Below, in pieces: positions 18,711 through 26,087 of a DNA stretch of 30,765 nt. Within the stretch, counting starts at the first letter, position 1; every line of letters begins with the position of its first letter. The stretch lies in the NCBI GenBank assembly GCA_905221605.1, contig CAJNDS010000664.1, forward strand, positions 64,001 through 94,765, in the 5' to 3' direction. The DNA is from Symbiodinium natans. Its lineage: Eukaryota > Sar > Dinophyceae > Suessiales > Symbiodiniaceae. The notes below the pieces were generated by a model. That model had not been told where the DNA came from. It saw only the letters and a list, made by a program, of their open reading frames with translations, and searched no databases. A program made the translations under genes and the position numbers.

Positions 18711-19955
18711 AAGCTCTTGCAACAAGGGATGTATAAAGCGAAGCATGTCCGGTTGAGGGTCCCCCAAGGCAAATCGCATGGAGCACTTCCCAAAATTCTT
18801 TGTATCTCGCGAAATGGCTGCTGCCCTGTTCTTGTCAGAACCACCCCAGCGCCCGGTCTTCAACTGCTGGATCAGCCGGTTTCTGCAATCCAGTGGCACA
18901 GTGTGCTTCAGCTTCCGCAGGTTCTTGCTTCCGACTCCCAGCAAGAGGCTTGCATTCGAGGAGATCTTCCATGTACTCGGGGGCTTGAGCATGTTCACAT
19001 TGAAGTTTTTGCCAGTGTAGGCATCCTTGAAGTGAGCATTACAGTCATCCCTGTCCACGAACTTGGGAGGTTCCAACGTGGCATTTGCTCCCAGCGCCCT
19101 CTGCACCTGAGCCGGCGTGATGTTGGAGACTTGCATTCCGGAAGGCCGGTGCCGGGAGTGAAGCAAAGTGAAGAGCAGACCATCGGAGTGGAGCATGATC
19201 GGTCGTCGCAGCATCCATGCGACCATGAACTTGACCTGCCAGAACATGATGCTGCTGACCCCCTTTTGGGCTGGCAGGAAAATCAAGATGGCCTTCTTCC
19301 AGCTGGTCTCGCTATCGGCACTGGCGCCACTCGCCGATCCCCTCCACGCATAGTCTCCACACACGACCTGCCCTCTCCACAAGTAGGCGGCGACTGCCGG
19401 CACCTTCTCCCAAAGCAGCCCCGCGGTGGCTTCGGGGGTCCCTGAGGTCCCTGAGGTGCCTGAGGTCCCTTTCATATCTTCTCTTTCTCCTCTGGTTCCA
19501 GTGATCTTCGGAGTGGTCGAAGTTGCAAAAGGTTTGTGCTTCTCTCTCTCTTTCCATCCCTTCCCCTCCTTCTCCTCAGTCTCCTCCCTTTCCGCCTCAC
19601 TGGGCTTGGGCATCTGTTGGGAGCCTCCAGATCTCGACATCTTCAGGAGTTCTTGGGGCTCACGGCCTCCCTCATCATCCTTGCGGGTTTCGCGGGTTTC
19701 CTCGTAGATGTTCGTGGCATGGGCGAATGGAGCCGCCATCAAGCGGAGGGTGCTGCTGCGTTGCGGGGACACCATGGAAAAGCCGACGACCACCTGCACA
19801 TGCCAGCCCTCCAAGGACCACAAGAAGAAAGGATAACAAAAAAGGAAGGGAAGTGGGAAGCACACATCAACATCAAGATGGAGCAGAAAGCATAGTGGCA
19901 TAGTGTCGGGGACTTTGCCAAAGCCACCAGGAGCAGCAGAGCTCCCGTCCCACAT
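18711..19955 (-). CDS. Putative fucosyltransferase-like GT-B glycosyltransferase, large first exon(s)
   Basis: A long open frame. After a hydrophobic start comes an acidic, low-complexity stalk rich in Glu, Lys, Gly, Ser and Thr (residues about 80-180), then a globular part with SSIMFWQVKFMVAWMLRRPI, resembling the first nucleotide-fold helix (long-side-chain run, small domain, then R-R/T-x-I/L) of this superfamily, a conserved-looking cysteine (KCSMRFALGDPQPDML), then a GC or GA donor. Together with exons 2-5 this suggests a type II membrane glycosyltransferase of the secretory pathway: anchor, stalk, catalytic domain. The start is unresolved: ATG at 19,955 in this frame, or ATG at 20,008 in another frame (MSVEVSEPGW then CGTGALLLLVALA, a good membrane anchor) with an intron across the pyrimidine-rich tract near 19,800-19,870. 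The family call is from motif order, not a search. Confidence 0.6.
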
Positions 19956-20044
19956 GCCAGCGCCCAGGTCGGACAGCGCCAGCCGGGCTCAGACACCTCC
20001 ACGGACATCACGCCGTGAGAGGGCCGGGGCTTCAAGAGCCGGAG

Positions 20045-20380
20045 TCACACGCGCGCCATGTGCAGGCGCCCTGCAGGCCCTTCCCCTGCCAACCCTGGCA
20101 GGAAGGCTTCCATGGGCCCTACAATGAGTCTAGATGAAATTGGAGCAGTCATATCATAAGTCTGTGACCCTCCTGACGGAAAGTTGCTTGCATCATGATG
20201 CTGGGGTGACTTCAGCCTTGAACCTTGCTCTGACAGGGATGCCGCAAGCCGGCTTTGCACTCTGAAAGCCGCAGGTGACAGCTCCAAAAGCCGAGATCTT
20301 CGGCTCTTGTCAGCTTGCACAACTTGAGGCAAAGCGCTGTTCGTGTCCAGGTCCCAAAGTGGGTAGCAGAAGTACTCGTC
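20045..20380 (-). CDS. Array 1 exon: possible last exon (DEYFCYP...)
   Basis: Acceptor CAGCTTAG; the peptide starts DEYFCYPLWDLDTNS, equivalent to the W/Y-C-x-P start of a module, but no CPVxC follows and the sequence becomes charged (KSRRSRLLELSPAAF). The frame either continues to TGA at 20,045-20,047, which would end array 1 only 37 bp before an ATG at 20,008, or uses a GT donor at 20,223 (phase 1). The first choice implies two very closely spaced same-strand genes, which is usual in dinoflagellates. Confidence 0.55.
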   Translation of the reverse strand, partial: DEYFCYPLWDLDTNSALPQVVQADKSRRSRLLELSPAAFRVQSRLAASLSEQGSRLKSPQHHDASNFPSGGSQTYDMTAPISSRLIVGPMEAFLPGLAGEGPAGRLHMARV

Positions 20381-20445
20381 CTAAGCTGCTTCCGCCACTG
20401 CCTATCTGCATGCAGCTCTGCGAACGATCGTCTGCGTGTGAACAC

Positions 20446-20532
20446 GAGCCCAACGTGATTAACCAGAGCTCCGTCCACGACATCGGGCAAATGACAGCAC
20501 TCCACAAACCACAACAGGTCGCCCTCCCTGTC
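20446..20532 (-). CDS. Array 1 exon: LWFVECCHLPDVVDG
   Basis: An 87-bp exon, 29 codons, phase 0 to 0, GT donor. The peptide DREGDLLWFVECCHLPDV has a C-C pair but not the module pattern. It bridges exon 20,627-20,746 to the one at 20,380 in frame. It probably belongs to the C-terminal, non-modular part of the array 1 protein. Confidence 0.6.
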
Positions 20533-20626
20533 CTTCACCCTAAAAACACATGAATCTCTATCGAACCCCCCAAACCCTGCGAATGAAAACTCGAAACCCC
20601 CGAATCCCCCTCAATCCTCATCAATC

Positions 20627-20746
20627 GGGACGGGCGGCGGCAAATGGATCGTGGCATCTCTGGGAGTTCGTGCCGCACTGGCAAGGCAGGGACTTTTTCT
20701 CACAAAGCTCGCGAACCTCCAGAGGGGTGCCGCGCTTGTCGTAGTC
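20627..20746 (-). CDS. Array 1 exon: middle plus CQCG part of module
   Basis: The peptide begins DYDKRGTPLEVRELCEKK and continues SLPCQCGTNSQRCHDPF: G-T-P-x4-E-L-C-x6-C-x-C-G-x-N-x3-C-x-D-P. A fused middle/third part in one exon. Acceptor TGCCAG. The end uses a GA donor in phase 0 (a GT donor five bases earlier, at 20,631, would break the frame with the next exon). Confidence 0.8.
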
Positions 20747-20875
20747 CTGGCACCGCAGATGCAAGGAAGATGCGGGAAGATGGGCCGGGGATGCTTCGGA
20801 AGTTCAGAAACTTTGGGCTTCGGTAAGCTTTTTGAGTTTTTGATTTAGGGCCTTTTAGGGGTATGGGGGAGAGAC

Positions 20876-20962
20876 GCGGAGCCGCGGGTCCAGGACGAAG
20901 CACTTCTTCTCATCCGCCCCACAGGTCACAGGGCAGGTGACGCTGGTCGGCTCACAGAACTC
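20876..20962 (-). CDS. Array 1 exon: CPVTC module start
   Basis: An 87-bp exon, 29 codons, phase 0 to 0; acceptor GCAAGAG, donor GTCTCT. The peptide EFCEPTSVTCPVTCGADEKK continues C-F-V-L-D-P. Best copy of the motif, near twin of 14,232-14,313 in array 2. Confidence 0.9.
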
Positions 20963-21108
20963 CTCTTGCTGCCTCGGCCGCTTTGACTGCAACGCCTCCT
21001 CTCCCCCTCCCAGACTTGAAGTTGCACGAAGACTGAGAGGCAGGCCCAAACTCGTCCTTGGCTGCCGCTCCCGATCCGAGCTTGATCAAGTCCGAAACTC
21101 TAATACAC

Positions 21109-21175
21109 CGTCTTCAAGAGCTGCCAAGCTTCCACCCATCTGCACATCTGCGCGTTGGCGCCGCACGGACATGAC
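21109..21175 (-). CDS. Array 1 exon: CPCGANAQMC part of module
   Basis: A 67-bp exon: acceptor CACCAG, one leading base, donor GTGTAT in phase 0. The peptide SCPCGANAQMCRWVEAWQLL is a model third part. The incoming split codon makes Gln with the CA of the previous exon. Confidence 0.9.
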
Positions 21176-21202
21176 CTGGTGAAAAAATAGCCATCACAAA
21201 TC

Positions 21203-21258
21203 CCCAAACCCTAAACCCTAACCCCTAAACCCTAAACCCTCAACCCCAAACACCCAAA
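21203..21258. repeat. Interstitial telomere-type repeat, CCCTAAA orientation
   Basis: About seven units, within the intron between exons 21,300-21,354 and 21,109-21,175. Confidence 0.9.
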
Positions 21259-21299
21259 CCAGCAAACACTGGAGCAGGCGCGAGTGCTTGAAGCCAGGC

Positions 21300-21354
21300 T
21301 GCTTGGAGACATTGACGCAGCTCTCCACGACTGGCGCGTTCCAATCAGGCATAC
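21300..21354 (-). CDS. Array 1 exon: MPDW...ESCVNVSKQ middle part
   Basis: A 55-bp exon: acceptor TTGCGAG, two leading bases completing a split glycine codon, GC donor in phase 2. The peptide MPDWNAPVVESCVNVSK is the archetype of the middle part: x-P-x6-E-x-C-V-x4. Confidence 0.85.
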
Positions 21355-21390
21355 CTCGCAACGTCAGAAGCCCGTGGATTAACTGACAGG

Positions 21391-21512
21391 CCCCTAAACC
21401 CTAAACCCTAAACCCTAAACCCTTAACCCTAAACCCTTAACCCTAAACCCTAAACCCTAAACCCTAACCCTAAACCCTAGACTCTGACCCTTAAGCCTAA
21501 ATCCTAAACCCA
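21391..21512. repeat. Interstitial telomere-type repeat, CCCTAAA orientation
   Basis: About seventeen units, mostly exact CCCTAAA with CCCTTAA and CCTAAC variants. It occupies most of the intron between exons 21,535-21,610 and 21,300-21,354. Confidence 0.9.
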
Positions 21513-21534
21513 AAAGCGACTGAACCCAGGGCGC

Positions 21535-21610
21535 CTTGCGGGGTAAAGGACATCGGGTAGCACATCTTCTCCCTGATGGGGTGGCAGTAGAGGGGGCAGC
21601 CCTCGGTTGC
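21535..21610 (-). CDS. Array 1 exon: CPLYC module start
   Basis: A 76-bp exon: acceptor CACTGAG, phase 0, GC donor inside the glycine codon. The peptide ATEGCPLYCHPIREKMCYPM ends SFTPQG. C-P-L-Y-C-x7-C-Y is the standard module start with one extra spacer residue. Confidence 0.9.
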
Positions 21611-21831
21611 CTCAGTGCCCAGGTCCCGAATGTTCTTCTCTTTTTTTTTGCGGGGGGTCTCCGGAAAAGACCTTCTACCCCTTTTGGGGGGGGTGACTTT
21701 CTATCCCTCTTGGGGGGCACGAGGGGGGGGGGGGGGGGAGGGAGCTCTCCTGATAGTTTGGGGTATGTTATGGGCACCCATATTTTGGGAGCTGCCCAAT
21801 CGAGCCTGAACCCGAGCCCATCCTGCCCAGC

Positions 21832-21926
21832 GTCGGGTGTGCAGTACGGCTCATAGTCCGCTTCGAAAGGGTTGGTGCACTGCACGGCGCCCGTTCCACA
21901 AGGGCAGGATTCTGAATTGGACACAC
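21832..21926 (-). CDS. Array 1 exon: CPCGTGAVQC part of module
   Basis: A 95-bp exon: acceptor TTGCCAG, two leading bases, GC donor in phase 0. The peptide contains SESCPCGTGAVQCTNPFEAD then Y-E-P-Y-C-T-P-D, so it includes the Y-C-x-P that opens the next module. Confidence 0.9.
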
Positions 21927-22043
21927 CTGGCAAAGCCAGCACGGGACATTCCCAAACCTTCACATCCACTGGTGAAGGTAGCGGAAGGGGACGAGAAAGA
22001 ACCGAGCTTTTACAGGTCAAGGCCCTCTTGTTGCTAGGTAAGC

Positions 22044-22095
22044 CACACTGCTCCCCGGCGCCGACAACTTCTCCAGTTGTGCTGTCGAAGTTCAC
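22044..22095 (-). CDS. Array 1 exon: NFDSTTG...EQC
   Basis: A 52-bp exon: acceptor CCCGAG, phase 0, GC donor in phase 1. VNFDSTTGEVVGAGEQC supplies the V-x-[FY]-D-x2-x-G end of the module start and the E-x-C of the middle part in one exon, so the usual glycine-codon split is absent from this copy. Confidence 0.85.
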
Positions 22096-22174
22096 CTCGG
22101 GGGCTCTGAAAAGCAACACACTAAGCCCGATCAAAAAGACGTTAACAAGAAGAAGGGCTCTTCAGCCAGGAAGC

Positions 22175-22265
22175 AACCCAGCAGTACTGCTGCTCTTCAG
22201 TGCAGTAGACAGGGCAGGATTCCGTTTTGGGCACGCAGTGGTAGCTGTCTTCACCATCTTGGCAC
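22175..22265 (-). CDS. Array 1 exon: CPVYCTEEQQYC module start
   Basis: A 91-bp exon: acceptor GTAGCAG, one leading base, GC donor in phase 0. The peptide contains DSYHCVPKTESCPVYC then T-E-E-Q-Q-Y-C-W-V. The GC donor cuts right after C-W-V and joins V-N-F-D of the next exon, reproducing the Y-C-x2-V-x-F-D spacing of 22,473-22,571, which is uninterrupted there. Confidence 0.9.
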
Positions 22266-22325
22266 CTGCTACAATGCTAGAAGCAGTGTACATCAATCCG
22301 GTCTGTCACAGGCTTGAGCGCTGGC

Positions 22326-22393
22326 CTCTGGGCAGTCGCATCATCGCAGACAACCGGGCAATCTTCCCCAGAGAAGCAGTACTCGTTTGTCCA
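22326..22393 (-). CDS. Array 1 exon: EYCFSGEDCPVVC
   Basis: A 68-bp exon: acceptor AAGGCAG, phase 0, GC donor in phase 2. The peptide WTNEYCFSGEDCPVVCDDAT continues A-Q-R. Here CPVVC stands where CPCG normally follows E-x-C-x6, so this copy is a hybrid of the middle part with a CPVxC-type knot. Confidence 0.8.
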
Positions 22394-22472
22394 CTGCCTT
22401 GATGAGAACTGTCAGCACCCTTCCTAATGAGTGCACGCACCACCAAAGGTGTGGAACGTTACTTCATGGTAC

Positions 22473-22571
22473 GGCAAGTTGCCAGGCACCGCTGGTGTCA
22501 AAAGCCACGATGCCACAGTACTGTTCCTCTGCGCTGCATCGGAGAGGGCACTGGCCATCAGCATACCATTC
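22473..22571 (-). CDS. Array 1 exon: CPLRC module start, uninterrupted copy
   Basis: A 99-bp exon, 33 codons, phase 0 to 0; acceptor GCCTAG, donor GTACCA. The peptide EWYADGQCPLRCSAEEQYCG runs on as I-V-A-F-D-T-S-G. It shows the complete module start in one exon: C-P-L-R-C-x6-C-x3-[AF]-F-D-x2-G. The following intron is only 79 bp. Confidence 0.9.
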
Positions 22572-22587
22572 CTAGGCGATGGCTTGC

Positions 22588-22662
22588 CACGAATCTGCAC
22601 CAGCTGCTAGGCGAACAACGACAAGGGCACTTCAATTGCGTCGCATCCCGTACCCACAGAAT
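22588..22662 (-). CDS. Array 1 exon: KCPCRCSPSSWC
   Basis: A 75-bp exon, 25 codons, phase 0 to 0; acceptor GTAGCAG, GC donor. The peptide RDATQLKCPCRCSPSSWCRF is a third part with an added cysteine (C-P-C-R-C). The intron to the next exon is just 16 bp, far below any usual intron size, so these two may be one exon read differently, or the donor choice here may be wrong. Confidence 0.6.
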
Positions 22663-22764
22663 CTGCTACACGCTCGGAACCATTGAATCCTTGAATCACA
22701 GCCACGACCACCTTCAACAACCTTCAACTGGAAGACCCGCAGCCTCGCAGCACAACGTTCCCAC

Positions 22765-22861
22765 GGACAACGACAACGGCTGATGCCAGGCGGCCGTGGG
22801 CTCGCACTCGTAAAGGCTGGTCTCCTGCACAGCCGAACACTTCACTTCACAAATGAAGTGG
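22765..22861 (-). CDS. Array 1 exon: CEVKC module start
   Basis: A 97-bp exon, one leading base, donor GTGGGA in phase 0. The peptide HFICEVKCSAVQETSLYECE has C-x3-C then C after nine residues. Pro of CPVxC is Glu here. It accepts phase 2 from 22,978-23,062. Confidence 0.7.
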
Positions 22862-22977
22862 CTTGTCACTGGCTTGTCATTGTTGCTTGCGGTTCTGCAG
22901 CCAGGCTAAGCGGGGCTAAGCGGCCATTCCGGCCCTCCACATGTCAAAGGCTGGCTATCGGGACAGTAGAGAGGCAC

Positions 22978-23062
22978 TTCCCCAGGCCGCGGTCCGGGTT
23001 CAGGCATCTCAGCTCACCACTCTCGCAGTTGCAGCCCTGTGGTGTGGCGCAGCTTTCATTGC
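22978..23062 (-). CDS. Array 1 exon: ESC...CNCESGELRC
   Basis: An 85-bp exon: acceptor ACTGAG, two leading bases, GT donor in phase 2. The peptide NESCATPQGCNCESGELRCL joins the middle and third parts: E-S-C-x5-C-N-C-x6-C-x-N-P-D. Confidence 0.85.
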
Positions 23063-23119
23063 CTCAGTTGAAGACAAGGAATGTTCATATGGACTTCATT
23101 GAGGGTCTTCTGTGGCTAC

Positions 23120-23191
23120 TGGTCCCTAAGGCCAGCGGAGCGCCCGAGCCGTAGTGGAAGCAGGTGCCCAAGTCTCCACAGTCCAGCGGAC
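23120..23191 (-). CDS. Array 1 exon: CPLDC module start
   Basis: A 72-bp exon: acceptor CGATGAG, GT donor in phase 1. The first two bases complete a Cys codon begun by the T of the previous exon, giving C-P-L-D-C-G-D-L-G-T-C-F-H-Y-G-S-G. The spacing agrees with the family, and the resulting A-P-L-x-L-G then fills the middle part. Confidence 0.85.
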
Positions 23192-23237
23192 CTCATCGCT
23201 CGTACGCTTCTGGGGCTGAGGCTATCTATCTTCCAGT

Positions 23238-23262
23238 TTCGGGTTTAGGGTTTAGGGGTTTA
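23238..23262. repeat. Short TTTAGGG block
   Basis: Three heptamers in the G-rich-on-plus orientation, in the intron between exons 23,339-23,416 and 23,120-23,191. Confidence 0.7.
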
Positions 23263-23338
23263 ACCGAACTCTGCATCCTGACTCCTCACGACGCTCTGAG
23301 GAGGAGGCCCCCCCTGAACCCTTGAAGATCCAAGAGGC

Positions 23339-23416
23339 AGGTCTCAGACACGGGGATGCAGAACTTCTCCCCCTGGTAGGTGCAGGATCGCTCCCACTGG
23401 CTGTTGCAGGGGCAGC
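23339..23416 (-). CDS. Array 1 exon: CPCNSQWERSC part of module
   Basis: A 78-bp exon: acceptor GTTGCAG, GC donor after the T of a split Cys codon. The peptide CPCNSQWERSCTYQGEKFCI ends P-V-S-E-T. C-P-C-N-S-Q-W-E is repeated exactly at 29,325-29,401, and C-x-P-V-S-E matches 26,680-26,854. Confidence 0.9.
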
Positions 23417-23459
23417 CTGCAACACCCAAAGAAGAATCTGCCATGAACTCCATGAACTA

Positions 23460-23705
23460 GAATATCTATAATAACTATAATAACTATAATAACTAGAATA
23501 ACTATAATAACTATAATAACTATAATAACTATAATAACTATAATAACTATAATAACTATAATAGCTATAATAACTATAATGACTATAATGACTGTAATAA
23601 CGATCATAACTATAACCACCTTTTTTTCCCTATAATTTCTATAATAGCTATAATAACTACAATAACTATCATAACTATCATAACTGTAATAACTGTAACA
23701 ACCCA
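23460..23705. repeat. ATAACT-type minisatellite (9-bp period)
   Basis: About 25 units of the nonamer ATAACTATA and variants (ATGACTATA, ATAGCTATA), broken at about 23,620-23,632 by a T run. It is intronic on the array 1 model, between exons 23,738-23,798 and 23,339-23,416. The isoleucine/valine-rich open frame through it is an artefact. Confidence 0.9.
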
Positions 23706-23737
23706 AGGCAGTCATGAAAGGCAAAGCTTGGTGAGGC

Positions 23738-23798
23738 CTACCATCTCGTCGGCGCAAACCTCCGTCCACACCCCAGTCCAGTCGGGCCGGCCCGTATC
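23738..23798 (-). CDS. Array 1 exon: DTGRPDW...TEVC middle part
   Basis: A 61-bp exon: acceptor CCCGAG, phase 0, GC donor in phase 1 (a GT donor four bases earlier would break the frame and the cysteine spacing). The peptide DTGRPDWTGVWTEVCADEMV gives D-x-G-x-P-D-W-x5-E-V-C-x5-G-C with the next exon. Confidence 0.8.
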
Positions 23799-23817
23799 CT
23801 CGGGAAGTGTAGAAAGG

Positions 23818-23918
23818 TCCTAGGGTCTTAGGGTTTTATTTTAGGATTTTAGGGTTTTAGGGTCTTAGGGTTTTTGGGTTCTAGGATTTTAGGGTTTTAG
23901 GGTTTTGGGGTTTTAGGG
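23818..23918. repeat. Degenerate TTTTAGGG block
   Basis: About eleven octamer-like units (TTTTAGGG, TTAGGATTT, TCTTAGGG) in the G-rich-on-plus orientation, in the 138-bp intron between exons 23,931-23,992 and 23,738-23,798. Confidence 0.85.
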
Positions 23919-23930
23919 TAGCTGTCTTAC

Positions 23931-23992
23931 GAAGACGGGTGGGCATGGTACGCCATGCGGGCTGCAGTTTCTCTTGACTGGCCAGGTGGAGC
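23931..23992 (-). CDS. Array 1 exon: diverged WPVxxxC module start
   Basis: A 62-bp exon: acceptor GTGCAG, canonical GTAAGA donor. The peptide STWPVKRNCSPHGVPCPPVF has W in place of the first Cys and two extra residues before the second, but C-x6-C-x2-V-F then D-T-G in the next exon follows the rule. Incoming and outgoing phases agree with neighbours. Confidence 0.65.
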
Positions 23993-24710
23993 CTGCACGG
24001 TGTATAGTGAGTACTCGGAATCCAAGTTGCGTCATATGGCGTTACCCAGCAGGTGATCCTCAGCTTTTCACCCCGAAGCCCATCCCATAACCAAGCTTTC
24101 AAGCCTTCAGGGCCCGGCGCGTGTGGGTTTGGGGTTTAAGGTTTAGCTCCTTCTGCTTTTTGTTGGTTGCGGGGGCGGGCGGGGGGGTACACTTAAGCCA
24201 TCGAAAAAACGTGCCATCAACCGAGGTGCTGGTCCTCTGTGCAATGCCTTAGAATTGCATGGCTTGTCCGAAGCATTGAATGCTCGGCATACTTTTCTCC
24301 CTGAGCATCCCTGTGCTACATGACAACCAAACAGAAGAGCCACATGTTAAATACTATGAGCGTAAAGAGATTCCACCAGGTGGAGGTACAAGTGCAAGAC
24401 TAAAAGTCAGAGAGGAAGGACACATCATCCACTTAAAACACGCACGACTCACAAGCACACATGCAAAAACAAGCAAAGACTTTCCTTCTAGTCTCTAGTC
24501 AGCACGAAAGCAGCACCGGCTCTGTTTTTTTTTCGAATCTTCAGCTCCAATGGGCCTTCCGATCCATTCAGGCAGGGTTTGTGTAATATCCCAGTCCAGC
24601 ATGAAAGCTTCTGCTTTCTTTGCTTGGGCATGTGTGGTTTCTTCGAGACCTGCAGTACATAACATGTGCATGAAAGTTCATGCCTTAAGCGTGTTTGTTG
24701 CATCCAAAAC

Positions 24711-24748
24711 CCTAAACCCTAAACCCTAAACCCTAAACCCTAGACCCT
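24711..24748. repeat. Interstitial telomere-type repeat, CCCTAAA orientation
   Basis: Five exact CCCTAAA units and one CCCTAGA. Confidence 0.9.
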
Positions 24749-24940
24749 GCGCAAAGCATGTTTAGATTCATGCCGTGGGCTTGCATTTGCATTGCTCTCA
24801 GACTTGTCAGACCACAACACCAAGATGCACAGGGCATGATCCGTAGACCTTGCTCTGACACCAGCTTCCATAAAGGTCCTGGCCTTGGATCACTTCACTA
24901 AGGCAGTTCTTCCTCTGATGGCCTCTTTTTAAAGGTACGA

Positions 24941-24999
24941 ATTGGGATGCTCCCCTTATGATCATCCCCATTAAGGACTGTTAGTATAAGGGGGAACAT
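24941..24999. repeat. Imperfect palindrome, second copy of the 962-1046 family
   Basis: The left arm starts GGGATGCTCCCCTTATGATC; the right arm ends GTTAGTATAAGGGGGAACAT then CCC. Arms of about 27 bp pair with several mismatches. The right arm shares GTTAGTA-AAGGGGGAACATCCC with the hairpin at 962-1,046. Confidence 0.7.
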
Positions 25000-25737
25000 C
25001 CCAAGGTACGAAATGTCGGGATCCCAAAAAAAGTCAAACCGTAATTTAGCGAGGACAGCCCTCTTGTCGGCAAACAAAGCCCGTATCTGCTATTCACACT
25101 CCTGGGTGGTTTTTTGGAAGGAATGAGGGAATCAGGGCCCTAGATACTCCCTTAAAGGGTATACTCATTCCCTCATTCCCTACGAAGAACTAGTAACTAG
25201 GGGGACTTCCTTCCCCTGAGGCCCAAAGGCCCCTTTTTGGCGGGGAGAGTCTTAAATCTTAGGAACCCGCAATGGGTTGCCCCTTTGCGGGCGCTTTCGG
25301 ATGCTGTACCGTTTCTTTCTGTTATGCCCTCCCGCCCCGGTTATGCTGAGGGTGCTTGTGATGCGAGACCCGGGGTCTTGTGTCCATGACATTTCACCTC
25401 CTTGCTCCGCCAAGCCAGCCCCCAAGCTTGTGTTTCGGGCTGCGTCATGTTCCTGCTGACGTGTAGTGTTTTGACGCCCTACGAGGGTTTCGATGACTCT
25501 ACATCGGACTCTTTCGGTTTCTGTGTGGCGCTGTGTGGCAATCTCTCTTGCACCTCCCATGGGCGACGGCTCCTGTGAAGAAATGTCATGCACTGTCCAG
25601 GTTCAGGTCTTTTTCTCCTACGCCGCCGAGAGCTTCTCCCCCGAGTCTTGAGGGGGAGGGTGGTGGTGCATGGTATCCCAGGCCCCCCTAGACCCGAACG
25701 CCCTGATGCTGGAGCACATCTTGGGGTAGAAGGACAC

Positions 25738-25784
25738 TAAGCTTCCTGCACATTTCCTCGTGAACCGGATCGCAAGGACAGGAC
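25738..25784 (-). CDS. Array 1 exon: SCPCDPVHEEMC part of module
   Basis: A 47-bp exon: acceptor CGCCAG, one leading base, donor GTGTCC in phase 1. The peptide SCPCDPVHEEMCRKL fits C-P-C-x7-C. It accepts phase 2 from 26,032-26,083 and gives phase 1 to 23,931-23,992 across the 1.7-kb gap. Confidence 0.8.
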
Positions 25785-25965
25785 CTGGCGGATGCTGCGC
25801 CAGAGTGTGACTAAGGCCTAGGGTTTTAGGGTTTGGGCTTGGTTGAACCAGGGGTTGCGGCATCACAAGGATGGAAGGTTCAGGGTCTCAGGATTGGGTG
25901 GCCCTCGGGTTCGAAGGGGGTGCGCTCAACGGTTGGCTTCATGCCCCCGAAACTTGAACCCCCAA

Positions 25966-26002
25966 ACCCTCCCCCTAAACCCTAAACCTAAGCCCTAAAC
26001 CC
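25966..26002. repeat. Short CCCTAAA block
   Basis: Four or five degenerate units; it precedes the exon 26,032-26,083 on the plus-strand side. Confidence 0.7.
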
Positions 26003-26031
26003 GCAACCGCCAACCCATCTGAGGATATGGC

Positions 26032-26083
26032 GAGTTGGCTGGCTGGCAGGACTGGCCGAAGGGCAGCTCGAAGTTCGGGTATC
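26032..26083 (-). CDS. Array 1 exon: YPNFELPFGQSCQPAN middle part
   Basis: A 52-bp exon: acceptor CCCCAG, two leading bases, GC donor in phase 2. YPNFELPFGQSCQPAN is a clear middle part. The split glycine codon is completed by the G of exon 26,541-26,571. Confidence 0.85.
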
Positions 26084-26087
26084 CTGG

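Larger units (their letters stand above)
24000..25735. other. Long intron or gap in array 1
   Basis: About 1.7 kb with no confident exon. It holds the telomere-type block 24,711-24,748, the hairpin 24,941-24,999 and a CCCTTAAAGGG palindrome at 25,149-25,159. A minus-strand frame near 24,235-24,200 reads HCTEDQHLG, like a decayed C-T-E-E-Q-Q-Y-C word; it soon meets a stop. The open minus-strand frame 25,252-25,593 is polar, unrecognised and not called. Confidence 0.4.

Noticed and set aside
18678-19445. A 255-codon plus-strand open frame
   Set aside because: Antisense shadow of the glycosyltransferase-like first exon; no recognisable domain.
21457-22134. A 226-codon minus-strand open frame as a single gene
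   Set aside because: It mixes true exon pieces (22,044-22,095 and 21,832-21,926) with intron sequence (poly-Pro/Lys stretch from G runs); the cysteine spacing only works after splicing.
22783-23154. A 124-codon plus-strand open frame
   Set aside because: It lies antisense to three frame-consistent cysteine-module exons (22,765, 22,978 and 23,120) and has no domain of its own.
23460-23705. Possible CRISPR array because of regular short repeats
   Set aside because: The units are contiguous nonamers without unique spacers, in a eukaryotic intron setting.
23344-23769. Isoleucine/valine-rich minus-strand frame that could look like a membrane protein
   Set aside because: It is a translation of the ATAACTATA minisatellite; the real exons at its two ends are in other frames.
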